Positions 33,799 to 45,219 of a stretch of 64,000 nt of DNA are shown here, in pieces; the stretch's first letter is position 1, and each line of letters starts with the position of its first letter. Both the position numbers and the translations under genes were made by a program. Source of the stretch: Cladorhizidae sp. MBARI D1340-BT2 (lineage: Eukaryota > Porifera > Demospongiae > Poecilosclerida > Cladorhizidae). The notes beneath the pieces are model-generated. The model ran no database searches. It saw only the letters and a list, made by a program, of their open reading frames with translations, and had not been told where the DNA came from. Location: the NCBI GenBank assembly GCA_028752905.1, contig JAQNBH010000009.1, forward strand, positions 30,351,942 through 30,415,941. Reading direction: 5' to 3'.

Positions 33799-34480
33799 TG
33801 TGCAATCGTGGAAGAAACGGTCTGTTGTTAGCTGCTGGTACGGCATATTTACTACTCTAAAATTGATCAAACAACAGGACACATCCAGGGAACATTGGTT
33901 ATCTCAGCAAACTGTAAGTATTCGATAGCCAGTAAAATAAATCGTATTGACGGTATTGGTTTTTTATACCTTTGTTTAGAAACTAGTCATTGTAGCTTCT
34001 ACTACTTTCTCGCTATTTTTGTATGTTAGTAGGCTGCTTAGACTATGCAAAGTATGCTAGATTTGTCTCTATGCTGTGTTGTAGCTATATGATTGGCAAT
34101 TTAGGTTGGTGGGAGCAATTTTTTTACATTGTCCACTAAAACTTTACCTGCCTAAATACACTCTATCTAGCTACAAGAACAAGATTGTCAGCAACAATAA
34201 CAGCAAAAATTCATTTGAATACCTTGCTAGATCAAGTACAATGTTTTGTAAAAAGACAATTGAATAACAGTATAGAACAATATAGTCATGAGTTCACTGT
34301 GTTGCTCTTGGTTTCTTCAGGATCTTGGCTGTGAGTTACTCTTTGAAGCACTCTTCTGGATGTAGAGGTGGGTGGTGAGCAAGTCTTACAGTAGTTACAC
34401 TGAACCTGAGAGAACCGTAAGTGGCATATTTACAATAAGAATTTGTGCATAAATATTTGTTTCATGCACTACTTGGTCAT
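33799..34480. other. No recognisable gene
   Basis: AT-rich unique-looking sequence up to the inverted-duplication edge. Confidence 0.45.
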
Positions 34481-35623
34481 GTGAAAAGCTCTTCTACCTT
34501 CGATTTTTTGGTTTGAAAGTCATGCATTGTCTCAAGCTTCTTCATCATGTCTGCTTTCAACATGCCAGTAGGGTTAACATTGTGTTCTTAGAGCACTTTT
34601 AACAGGCCGTTCTGTTTACCACTTCTAGTTACGGAAAATTCAACCTGCTCCATTATCATTGACCATGTGCTCCTAACTTAAAAACAACTCTTGCTGCCAT
34701 AGGAATATCTGGGTGTGAATCCTTAGCTTCATCATGTTCGTGTGGGGTTAGACGAAAAAGCCATTGTGTTTGTCAATGAAGTCACTGATCATCAACCACG
34801 AATAGCACCTTTGGGATGAATAACCAACTTTCCCTCCTCTCCCCATTACCACGACTGGCCTTCATTGGCATGAAAGCTTGATTCATCATGGTATAATAAC
34901 ACCAAGCATCGCAGTGCATCTGGATTGCCAATTGTTTCCTCGGTCACTCCATCTACACACAATGGAGGTGGCAAGTGAATTAACTCCAAGATTTCAATTT
35001 TCCGCATATACATGCGATGATATTCTCTCCCATCATCATGCTCAAGACCGTCAAAGTATATGGCTTTCTTTAGAGATGTAGGTGAGAAATCAAGATCATA
35101 CAGCCACTTTCTGGCTGTTTGCGTGAAGTGATGGAACGAGAAAAACCATATGGTAAGTGAGAATTTGGTAACACACACACACACACACACACTAGACATA
35201 CACTCATAACATCTTATGGTAATGGCAATCATTCTAACTGTGTCCTTTGGCTGGCAATGCATCCACTCACTATATGCCTCTTGTGCATCTTCTGAGAAAG
35301 GACTCTGGCTCAAACTAATTTTCAGATGATGGCAGTATCCGAGGGAAAGCAAACAATTCATCAAGCTCACCAAGACTGCTTGAATGTAAGTCAACTTCCT
35401 CCCTCTGCTGTTTAGCAGCTCTTGCTACAGCTGCTTTGTCAGCATGGTGCTTCCTTGGACCATAGGGACTTTTTGGGGGTCCATCCTCACTCATAGTCTC
35501 ACCCCAAAACTTGCTATACTTCAGAGAAAGAAGCCCAACTGATTCAGTCGCAGGAGTTGTCATGGAAGCATGCCACGCCCACTTTTGTATTGTACTAAAA
35601 TCCCATAGAGTTTCTAAATGCAC
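34481..35623 (-). pseudogene. DDE transposase relic, right-arm copy
   Basis: Minus-strand counterpart of 4438-5735. It keeps a better catalytic block (LYHDESSFHANEGQSW, near 34870) than the left copy. About 270 bases present on the left, between RMIA and TARKWLYDLDF, are replaced here by a (CA)n tract near 35170. Frameshifts elsewhere. The C-terminus is missing because the duplication edge cuts at about 34481. Confidence 0.7.
35170..35192 (+). repeat. (CA)n microsatellite inside transposase relic
   Basis: Eleven CA units replacing transposase sequence in the right arm. Confidence 0.95.
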
Positions 35624-35739
35624 CAGGTGCAGCTAAAAGTGATACCATTTTAAAAGAAATTTTAAGATGAGCATTATGGTGCAAGAAATTTTGGGCAAAA
35701 CATAAGTGTTAGTAAGTTACAGTACAAAGTTCGCGTGGA

Positions 35740-37215
35740 CATTAATGACTTCCTGCACTATACACATATTTTAATATTGAAGTTGAGTTTTTTATTTGAA
35801 CTCCAGCTACGCAGGGAAATGAGTCTAAGTCATGTTGAAGTTGGTAGCAGTCGTTCACATTCCATACCAGTTTGATGCATTGGGTTGGACAGCAATGATG
35901 AAGATGTTGGAGAACTTAGTACAAACTTTAATGTAGATAATTATTAATAGATATTTAAAGATACTTCCTTGGGGCAGTCCGAGAGTGACACAGTAGGTAT
36001 ACCAGAAGACAGATATGACCTAAACCAGTTCCATAATTATGTCTCTAGTAATTACAATGCAGGAATACTTGAATAGAAGTTCACCATGGGGGACACTATC
36101 AAAAGCCTCGGTAGATGGTTCAACTTTTCAGTTGTGATAGCCATTACAATAAATAGTTAGTTCTCATGGAATAGCAATAGCAGTTGAAGGGTGAAACTAT
36201 TTTTCTGCAATCTGGTTTAGATTGAACAAGTAGCAAAGCTGATTATATTGTCATAGACCAGTTTCTCTATAATTTTAGAGACAAGCTATTGGTCTGTAGT
36301 TGGCGCCCAAGGGCTTATTCCCTGATTTATAAATTGGAATAATGTTGTGTATGTACGAATCAGCTGCAATGTACTGGTCCAGGGAGAACAGATTTTATAG
36401 ACAGCCAAAGCAGTGTAGTCTTGGATGCATTCCATAAATTTTTTTACCTTGGTTTTGTTCAAGTTTTACTAAGGATATCCATAAACTTCCTCTGCAGAGA
36501 TGGTAAAGGTGGCCTGGATTTCTGAGGAAATAGGAATGAGTACTGCTGTGGAAGGATGAGCGGGCTCCTAGTGAAAACAGAATTGAAGCAGCTGTTCTGC
36601 AGACTGTCCCTTTCATAGCGAGTAGAGGTAGTTGCAGAGCTATGATTGGAATGTGTATACTATGTTTATTCTGGCTAGGCTGTTAATGCAGTTGTCTTTC
36701 ACAATATTCATATGATCTTTTTACTTTGGACATTTGGAACTGAAGTTGGTGGGTCATGGAGATTAGTTGCTCATCGAAGGAGCCATCCTGTACTTTGTTC
36801 TGCTTGAGTGAATGCATTTGAGAGAATACTTTATTATTGGAGAAAAATATTTCGGTCGCTGGTGACGATTTTTTTTTACTGACACAGTATTGGTGATAAC
36901 TGGTTTTAGTGCTAAGCATATATATTCTGTATCATTTAGAGAAAGTAAGTGGTGAAAAAAATAATCTAATAGAAGTCATTCAGGCCATCGATCTCAGCTT
37001 TAGACGGAGAGATAAAAAAATCTTGCATGATGAGGTTGTGTGGGAATGGCAGTAGTTATAAATGAGGTAACTTGAATTGGTCCAACTTGAACAGAAAGTG
37101 GAATAAAGGATGAGCTCAGAATGATTTGGTAATGAGAAAATCAAGGATGTTGCCAGTTTGAATAGGGCTAGTTATAAACAGATGAAGTGTACAGTTATAG
37201 ACTGAGGTCACAGAA
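35740..37215 (-). pseudogene. LINE endonuclease/RT fragment, right arm
   Basis: On the minus strand, endonuclease-end sequence (TGNILDF near 37150) is followed by more of the reverse transcriptase than survives in the left arm: ANYRPIACL and KIIEKLVYDNIISF-like text near 36330-36240, AFDSVPHGELLFKY near 36105, LGLPQGSI near 35975, then the same palm end as on the left at 35920-35750. Stops and frameshifts throughout. These are RT motifs of the CR1/Jockey/L2-like LINE type. The left arm lacks about 36725-35930, so the deletion happened there after duplication, or an insertion happened here. Confidence 0.75.
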
Positions 37216-37639
37216 CATCGAAGACATCATGGACAGATTGGTAAGTGAGGCTCAGTTGATATCAGTGAAGTTAAAGTGATATATTATTATTACTTTGCCC
37301 ATAGCGCAAGTTTCTTTCAGATAAGAGAACAGGCCAATGTGATATGAATTAGGTGGCACATAGCTACTGTATTCACTAAGATGATTAGATTTAGGTCAAA
37401 ATAGTTGTAATGAATTGGTGCAAGAAGGTAATATGATGATCCTAGATCCCAATAAGACACGCACACACTTCTCTTATAAAAATCAAGAGCATGTAACACT
37501 ACTGAGGCTGGCAGGGCAAGTGGTGCACACTTATCTGCTAATTAAGCAGGATGTGAGAACATGCCGGTTAATGCCGTACTGAAGTTGTTATCTTACCGAG
37601 TTGAACTACTGGAAGATGATATAGTTTAAATAACATCTA

Positions 37640-39019
37640 CATTCACTGGGAGGACCAAGCTTGGGCTGGAAAGAAGAGAAAGCTCCCAGTTACCCTGAAC
37701 CTTGTAGCTGAAAGAACAACTCTCCTCGACTATGATGCTTTCTAACATTTGAGGGTTGCAGATGCTGTGACTGATTTCGCCTCTGTCAACTTAGACCGTC
37801 AGATAGTAAAGATGAACCAAAGCCAAGATTCAGTGGTAGATTTACCAATGGCTGACTCTGCTGTTCAATTTAGGGTGAGTTTCAAACAGCAGTTTGGAAT
37901 CTGTTGCAGGATGTTGATATAGGGAAGTTTGATTATCTCCTCACCGAGAGCAGTGGAATGACAACCCATTGGCCACTATAGCTAGAGAAGGAATATGGGA
38001 GGATGTACTGAATCCTCCTTGATGCTGTAGTGACTGTTGTGGACACCTACGCTCTTGTAGCCAAATTTAAGGGTGGTGAAACATACCCCGCTGCAGCTGA
38101 TAGCCAACTCCAATATGCTGATGTCATAGTCATGAGCAAGAAAGACCACGTTTCCGAGTCACAGCCTGGCAAAGCATGTGAATTTATGTCTGATTATGTC
38201 CTGGGTTGTCGGATTTACCCATGCATGAAGTGTGCTATTCCTCTGCATTACCTAATGGAGGTGAGTAGGGTATCCAAGTTCACTGTGGTGTCTCATGAAG
38301 TAGCCTGCGCTGTTTATAGCATCCATCTGGAGGGCGGAAGTATGAGCCAGGAGAGACAAAGGAGGGTTAAAGGAAGCATGTAGGAAGCTAAAGAAGCAGG
38401 CCACATCTCGAAGAATAATTTCTCATCTTTAATTTATGAGAGCAGTGTTCTTTTCAGCTTGAAAGTATCCAAGCTATTTTAGGGAGGAAGTTCCCAAATG
38501 AAGCTTCATGCATGAAAGGAATGCTGTAGTTTGTGGAGGAAAGGAATTGCTTATACAAATTTCATGTGAGTGGTCATTGGCGATACGAGATCACACCGCA
38601 AACTAATGCACAAGATAGCTTGGTTGGTTCATGTTTAGTGCAGTTTATTTCAGGGTTGGATGAAGATGAGATGAGAGCACTCTTGGGTAGTTGTGTGGCC
38701 AAGGAAGGTGAAGAAAACACTTTCCAAACTGAACAGGCTACGCCTCTTTTCCGTCATACAGAGCATCATTGAAAATGACCTTAGATTTAAGCTGATTCAT
38801 CTGCTGAAGGAGATCGTCTCGGATACATGTCCCAGGCCTCCCATTTTAGATGACTGGAATGACTTTAGTGTCACTGGTGTGTATGAGTGTATAATTTCAG
38901 TTGGAAAAGTAAGAATTGTACATGGCATAGACTTCAACAAGTTGAACTCGGACCTTGCTAAGCACGTGAACTGCTGCAGTGGTCCTGTGTGTCTTTTTCC
39001 TGTGGTCCTTCCAAACTGA
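37640..39019 (+). pseudogene. COG0523/CobW-type GTPase pseudogene, right-arm copy
   Basis: Plus-strand counterpart of 1763-3140. Walker A is more damaged (the ITGFLG part is absent before AERTTLL). The metal motif at 37847-37864 has a stop codon in place of its first Cys. The G4-like motif reads SKKD instead of NKKD. A LTESSGMTT block remains. The open frames 38030-38383 and 38533-38772 correspond to the central and C-terminal parts; the end again reads PVVLPN, with many substitutions relative to the left copy. Both copies were probably already dead at, or soon after, duplication. Confidence 0.75.
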
Positions 39020-39412
39020 GTCAAAATCTGCAGGCATGTTGTCGGCGAAGGGATGTCATTCCAGCCTCTATTTACCATTGCCTCTGAGATGTCCAAGAAC
39101 TCATTAAGGACTACTACCTAACTGTTGGCTACTGCAGTTGTGGAACATAATAATTCTGCTTTGCCTTGTACAGTCTTCTCTTCACCATTTGCACCTAGCT
39201 TTCCTTTCAGGCATGAAATCACTTGTCTTGAAATGAAATAACTCCATTAATTGAGCATTATATGAATATCGGACGTACTGAATAATATTTATCTCGGTGT
39301 TTTTGGGGCATGAAATGTAGCTAGCTCCACTAGTGTTTTGCTAATGTGATTATTATTAAGCACCAAACACCAAATGTCAATCTTATTCCTTATACCATTG
39401 CACTGCTCTCAC

Positions 39413-39818
39413 CTGTATATTTTTGCTGAGCATAGTTTTGCTCGTTGGTACACATTTGTGGTTTGCCCCAAAAAAGAGTCGGCCCTTTGAGGCTGGTAAT
39501 TACGGCATTGTTGTTGGGTGCTCTCAGCTGGGCTTCCTGGTTTTCTTCTAATTATCACCTCAGATAACTTTACCGACCAATATATGCGGAGTACAACCTT
39601 CAAAGTATTGTATGTTCTGAAAGAGAAAAACTTCGGCAGTTTAACCAAGCTACAAATTGGAAACTGGACCATCCAACGGCACTTCTGACGTGAGTTTGAA
39701 GTTTTAGGTAGAAACACAACACCTACATAGTGTCCCTTAAGTCCGAACTGGACAATGCTGAGAGGCCTAAAGGCATGGTGAACTGCCACATCACCCTCTT
39801 GGATGATACTGTTTTCAC
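39413..39818 (-). CDS. Candidate exon of unknown gene, right-arm copy
   Basis: Minus-strand counterpart of 955-1369. Acceptor TTTCAG (39821-39819 side) and donor CAG then GTGAGA (39412-39411) are kept. Compared with the left copy it has a 9-base in-frame deletion near the end and amino-acid changes such as P to A and N to S in the HPFRPLN region, yet no stop. No recognised domain. Confidence 0.45.
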
Positions 39819-40838
39819 CTGAAATATTGATGTACAATTATGTACACATAGCTAGGTAAAAGCACTCGATAACTAGCTCTAGTTTAGAACTTTAATTAAA
39901 TATTGTTATACCCCTCTTGCATGTTTTTTTCTCTTATAAACCTATAGCAAGACATGACCTTACAGGTGTAGAAAACCTTGTACTTTATAGCCCCAGATAG
40001 CTAAATAGGTGGTAGAGAAACTTTCTCACCACCTCTATATTAATAATATTAGCTCTGGAGAGTCACTCATTTTTGCCTTTGTAGCCATTGATTAGAGATG
40101 ATCAACATCAACTTGCCTAAGGCAGGTGATTCATTTGTCAAAGACAAGTAAGGAACAGTAAGGTTTGTTATTGTGAGGTTATTGTGGAGGCTGTGATGGC
40201 TATATAGATCACATTTCTTGTAGTGACAGATGCTGCCACACATCGACACCCTGATGCTACCCACTCCCACCTGAATTTTATAGTAGTAGCAATAGTAGTT
40301 GTACTAGTACAATGATCTCGGTAATTAACTTGGAAATTTACTCTCTCGACATTTTGACTAGATTCTCTAGCCTTCATCAGGAATAATATTAGGAATATTA
40401 TTACTCAGCCAACTCTCAGTTGAGAGTGTAGACTTTCTCGATGATCGACTTAAATTTACTCACTCAATGTTTATGCTATAGATGCTCTATCTTTGATCAG
40501 GAATAATGAATAATTATTACAAGAAAACAATCTTTTCCAACAAACTGCTAAGAAAGAAGGGAGCAAAAAATCTATATGGCCACGTACAGTTTGATGACCC
40601 AGTAACATTTAAATCGTCATGCTAAATGTATAAAACTGGTGAGCATAGTTTTCAGCATTAAAAGCTCACACGGTTAAATGTGCTATTTGCCTTTGCTGCT
40701 TAAGGGAGGATGTAACCACAGAAGATGTAAAACTTTATTACCTCATAACTCTTTAATTTTTAACACGATGCAGCTGATTTTGATATCAAAATGTAGACAA
40801 TTGTATGTGCTTTCTATTGATTTAACACTTAGCGAACC

Positions 40839-40960
40839 ATTGTCATGAATTCATGACACGCGCAGGTGTATCTATAAGACCATTGTCACGTATTCGTGAC
40901 AGTAGTAATTGTCACCTGTAGACCACCGTCACGATATCGTGACAGCCACTTCATTTTGAC
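40839..40960 (+). repeat. Three 43-bp units, each with an 18-bp palindrome
   Basis: Palindromes at 40841-40858 (TGTCATGAATTCATGACA, perfect), 40884-40901 (TGTCACGTATTCGTGACA, central mismatch) and 40927-40944 (CGTCACGATATCGTGACA, perfect except the outer base). They are spaced exactly 43 bases start to start, and each is preceded by ACCA or similar. They lie 137 bases inside the left end of the piggyBac-type element, a position where transposase-binding repeats could be. Confidence 0.9.
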
Positions 40961-41030
40961 CACAAAGTGTTTTTTTACTGTGGTTCGTGGTTGTTAGGCC
41001 TGTGGTTATGATACCCAGACTCTACTAGAG

Positions 41031-41870
41031 ATGTTATCTGATGGTAATGGCATTGGTGATTGTACATACTGTGACTCAAATAGTTGTAGGAATGATGAAG
41101 ATATGAGTAGCAATTTTTATGAGACCAAGGATGGGAGTGCAAGTATGGATGTTGGAGCAAGTGAAAATAGGGGGAAAGATACAGTGATAGGACTAAGTCA
41201 GCAGATGTCAATGGGAGGTCATCGTAATAGGGGAAGAGCTGCAGGTAGAGGATAGCAGAGGAAGGGAAGAGCTGCAGGTTGAGGATAGCAGAGTAGAGGA
41301 AGATCAGTTGGAAGTGGAACCAGCCGTGTGGATGCTAGCCAATATATGTGGAGAACTGCTGGGGAAGGTATGACATTCCTGGAATAAAAGAACAATAACA
41401 ATTAATATTATTAGGTATTAGGAACTACACAGACAAATGTTTTATATTCAGCAAACTTTACATATAAACCATTATTATTTCTTTTTAAATTCTAGATGAC
41501 ATTGCAGAGTAGCCCATACATCCTTCTACCAGGACCTAATGTTCCTCCATCCTGCCAAAGTGCAGAAGATTGTTTTCAACTATTCTTTGGTCCAACCATG
41601 CTAAAGTTTACCATTAACAGGACCAATGCACATGCTCAGCCGAAGTGGGCCCAAGAACAGCAGAAGGGCAAACAGGCTGAATGGCAAGGGACACCATTAC
41701 CAAGTGTGTGGAAGTCAGAGGTGTAACTGTGCTTTCTGCAATGGCAGGATGGCACCAGACACCTCACCCTGTATAGATTGGTGCCTGCCTAACACACTCC
41801 ACTCCACACCTACCACTCACAGAGGACATATAAAACAGAAGAATGAATCTATATAAGTATACCTTCATCC
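41031..41870 (+). pseudogene. piggyBac transposase remnant
   Basis: 41031-41390 is a low-complexity, Gly/Arg/Ser-rich N-terminal segment with stops (GGHRNRGRAAGRG repeats). 41496-41640 matches the start of the piggyBac transposase domain: SAEDCFQLFFGPTML, then INRTNAHAQ, where piggyBac proteins have an ETNRYA-like sequence. Shortly after, in another frame, comes a Cys-rich C-terminal motif (YQVCGSQRCNCAFCNGRM, then CIDWCL). The whole DDD catalytic region between them is missing. Compare the other piggyBac start at 63552. Confidence 0.75.
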
Positions 41871-41999
41871 TAGTTTCATGGTTATGATTACATGACAGAT
41901 GTTGCTGCAATCCTATATGTAAAATATATTAATAAGTGAACAACTGAATGGAAGCAAGGACTATATAACAAAATCACAGTGTTCTCAGGAGAGAAAAGG

Positions 42000-42225
42000 C
42001 TATTTAGCTAAGCTAGATAGCCATTTAACTGCTAACTAGCTATATGGGGGTGCTAGCTACTTGGGTGCTTTAGCCAGCTAGCTATATGGGAGCGCTAGCT
42101 GGTTAGCTACTTGGGTCCGATAGCTAGCTAGCTACATGAAGCGCTAGCTAGTTAGCTACAAGGTGGGCTAGCTAGCTAGCTATTTAGCTACGCTAGCTAG
42201 ATAGCTATTTCGCTACACTAGCTAA
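42000..42225 (+). repeat. Degenerate GCTAGCTA-rich tandem repeat
   Basis: About five to six units of roughly 40 bases built of GCTAGCTA, TAGCTACTTGGGT and TATATGGGAGCGC. GCTAGC is self-complementary, so the array can fold. Confidence 0.75.
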
Positions 42226-43515
42226 ATTATTTACTATTCCTACACTATTTAGATGCGATAGCTAAACTATTTACTATTCATACACTATTTAGCTTGATCT
42301 AACAGTCATAAAAGAAACCACTAGGTTAGCTGAAGTAAAGTTACTTACTCACCTTGGTAACAAGAGTAGTTCTTCGCTTTACTTTTTTTAATTATTATCA
42401 GCTCATATACTTGAAAAACCTTTTGAGATTTGAGTAATGAAGTAACAGTAAGTATTAAGAGAGGAGTAGCACCTATAAGTTGTCTATCAAGCCTCCACTT
42501 CTTGGAACACTAAATATTGACCACCGTTAAACGCACCCGCGGTCTCTGGGAATAGATGTGCGTTCGAATTGAATAATCTCGTGTTTACTTTTCAATTAAC
42601 GTGTACGGTCCGCTAAGTGATAATCTTGATGTATACCTACTCCCTAGGTGAAGTTATGGATCCAGCTGTGACCTAATATGGGTGTCACTAAATTACACAC
42701 AACTCAATATCAATTATTCCTAACCACTTCCCACTTAAACAGCACCTGTAGCAACCACAGTGGCTTGATTGCAGCAGAAGATTTGTCATATCATGTTCAT
42801 GTGATTTTTTATAATTTTTAAAAGAAAATCAATCAATTTTTCAACATTCTGACTCATATACACACCAAAGTTGACTGTAACAAAAATTTCTCTGTTGCAT
42901 ACAAAGAGCCGAAAAAGAGCTTTCTAATGATATATTAAAAGTTGATATATGTAAAAAAATAAGGCAATTATATGTAATTTAGTGACTCGAGTACATGATT
43001 TCAGATAAGAGCCTTCAAAGTTGAGAATGTCAAATATATTAGTTCTTGTACTGCTTTTTCTGCTCTTCTGTCCATTCCTCGCCCTACCGCGCAGTTACTA
43101 TAGCTATAGACAGCTTACAATGAGCTTCAATTTGGTACCTTATTCAAGCTTCTAGTACCTAGCGTTAGCGATCGCCACTCATGGTTGAGGCCCCTTCTTC
43201 TTCAATCTTTTGGTGTAGCCCCCGCCCCCAGTGTAGCTTGATTGCATTCAATTGCATGGAAGAGCATGCACATCAAGGTGCATAACTTCATTGTGGAGCA
43301 TTGAAATGTTCTGAAACTTGAAATATGACTATTAGATAGACAAAAGTATAGATAGATGGCAAAAAATTTTTTTTTGTATTTTGACAAAAATTAAGAAAAA
43401 AATTGTTACATCCTACCTTAAGGGAAGTGCTAGTGCATTTGCTGCTCAGTGCAAACCTACCAACTTAAGCTGGCTTCACCCTACACAGCTGGACCAGAGC
43501 CTAGCAACACTTCCG

Positions 43516-45219
43516 GGACAGATCCAAGCATGGATGGCCAATGGATATCTAATTGTTTTGGCTAATTGCAAACAAAAAAACAATCGTTGTCATGCACACC
43601 AAAAGCATATCGAGTCTGGTCAGCACAAGTGGTGGAGCTAGCAACTTCAAAGTTAGCTAATTGGGCAGGGTTATTATAAAATGTACAATCACCAGTGCCT
43701 CACTCTAACTACATGTTGGTTGTATACTCATACATGAACCTTCCCCAGTCAAACTTAGGATCCTTGCAATGGGGTGGAGGTGGCATGATAAATCCAGAGC
43801 TATCAATCTCACATTCTGAGTATTTCTTGTCAGACATTTACAAGAATGCAAGTGCTTGCAACCTGTTGGCACGCACCTAGGGACAGCACAATATAAAATA
43901 TACACTGCCAGTATTCACCAGTATTTCCAGTTCCATGTGTTGAGCGGTGGAAATGGAGTGAAACTTTATTCTTCATTCTCATGCTCTGAAGACTTTTAAT
44001 GAGTGAGCAAGCGAGATCCAATTTCCACTCCCTGTATGCCTTACTCCCCACACACACAATACCCTGAAAAAAAACATACCTGTATATCAACTAATTTTGT
44101 AATAATCGCTTAATGACGGTGTAATTGATTACATAGTCAATGTCGTACTAGCACCACTTTAATGATTTTCCATCTTCACATGATGTCATGCATGTGGATC
44201 CTTGCCTTAGCCTAGCATACAGTCACCATTGATTCTCCCGTGCCCTAATCTCAATCACTTTTTTTCCCTTGCCCTTGCACTAGGCTCTTGGTAACTTGAT
44301 ACCTTTGCCCCTGTAGTAGGCTCTTGGTAATGCATACCTATGCCCTTTCCCCAGTATTTTCAGAACACTTTTCTTGAACTTGATATCAAGTTGATGGCAT
44401 ATACCTCTAGAAATATTGTGTTGAGGGTTGTAATGATATTAGCAGTGAATATTTAATAGGAGATGGAGACCATCAAGATACAGGAAGGGGGAAAAGAACC
44501 GAAAAGGCTTCTCAAATTAAAAGTAAATTTTATCTCAGAGAAAGTAAAGTCCAATTTGAATGCTTGTTGTGTAGGTAATTATAACCCTTGATAGCTGTAG
44601 CCAGTTGTTGCTTTGAATTATGAATTCCAACAACATCAATATTGATTGTTCGAAATGATTTGCTGTATTTTCAGCATTGAAATGGTAAATGGTCTGCGAT
44701 TTGTTTCCTGATAGAGCTAGCTATTATCAGATCCAATGCCCAATCACCAGCATACCAGTCTTTTCACCGGATTCAATTCCCAATCACCAATACAGAAATC
44801 TTTTCACCAGATCCAATGCCTGAGGCATCAGAAATGGCCCCTAGCCCTAGATTTAGCCTTTGTCCTGGCCTTAGTCAGTCCCAGCCCCTAGCCCAAGACT
44901 AATCCCTAGCCAAATGCCTATCCCTAGGCCTAGCCTAGCATACCAGTCTCTTTTTATCTTTTGCAAACTAGGGACTAGTGCAATAAAGACTCACAGCAAT
45001 CGATGGCCTGGTATCAATTGGTCAGAAAAATTCTAATGAGCTTTCGTACGGTTACCAGAAGTCTACTCAAGATATGTTAAATATAAATGTATAAGATACA
45101 TATAATTATATACATCTTCAGGTATTTATCAAGCCTCAAGGTAGCAAGCACCAAATATGCTCTTGTCATCCCTCTGGGGTTAGGGTAGGCACATGTAGCA
45201 AGCACTGAGGAGATAGACT
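43516..45219. other. No supported gene; minor repeats
   Basis: Two and a half copies of a 50-bp CAGATCCAATGCCCAATCAC unit at about 44730-44825 and a CCCTAG-rich stretch at 44835-44945. Short open frames (43381-43641, 44090-43830) are unrecognised. Confidence 0.45.

Larger units (their letters stand above)
40704..43417 (+). mobile_element. piggyBac-type element, internally deleted
   Basis: Flanked on both sides by TTAA (40700-40703 and 43418-43421), with 13-bp inverted ends GGGAGGATGTAAC and GTTACATCCTACC (one mismatch). The left arm of the inverted duplication lacks it: there the corresponding site near base 93 reads TTGA in this orientation, an empty site. TTAA targeting plus transposase remnants identify the superfamily. 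The catalytic core is deleted, so any movement would have needed help from another copy. It inserted after the inverted duplication, or was lost precisely from the left arm. Confidence 0.85.
34481..43515 (-). repeat. Right arm of giant inverted duplication
   Basis: Inverted copy of 1-5735, lengthened by a 2.7 kb piggyBac-type insertion (40704-43417) and by about 0.8 kb of LINE sequence (about 35930-36725) that is missing from the left arm. A (CA)n tract near 35170 replaces part of the transposase. The arms are separated by about 28.7 kb. Most of the length difference is explained by these three events. Confidence 0.9.

Noticed and set aside
1..43515. Maverick/Polinton or other giant transposon with the arms as terminal repeats
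   Set aside because: No polymerase B, capsid, ATPase or retroviral-type integrase set lies between the arms, and the arms hold unrelated gene relics.
44835..44945. Telomere-like CCCTAG/CCTAGC repeats (also at 60525)
   Set aside because: Irregular and short; not the metazoan TTAGGG tandem pattern.
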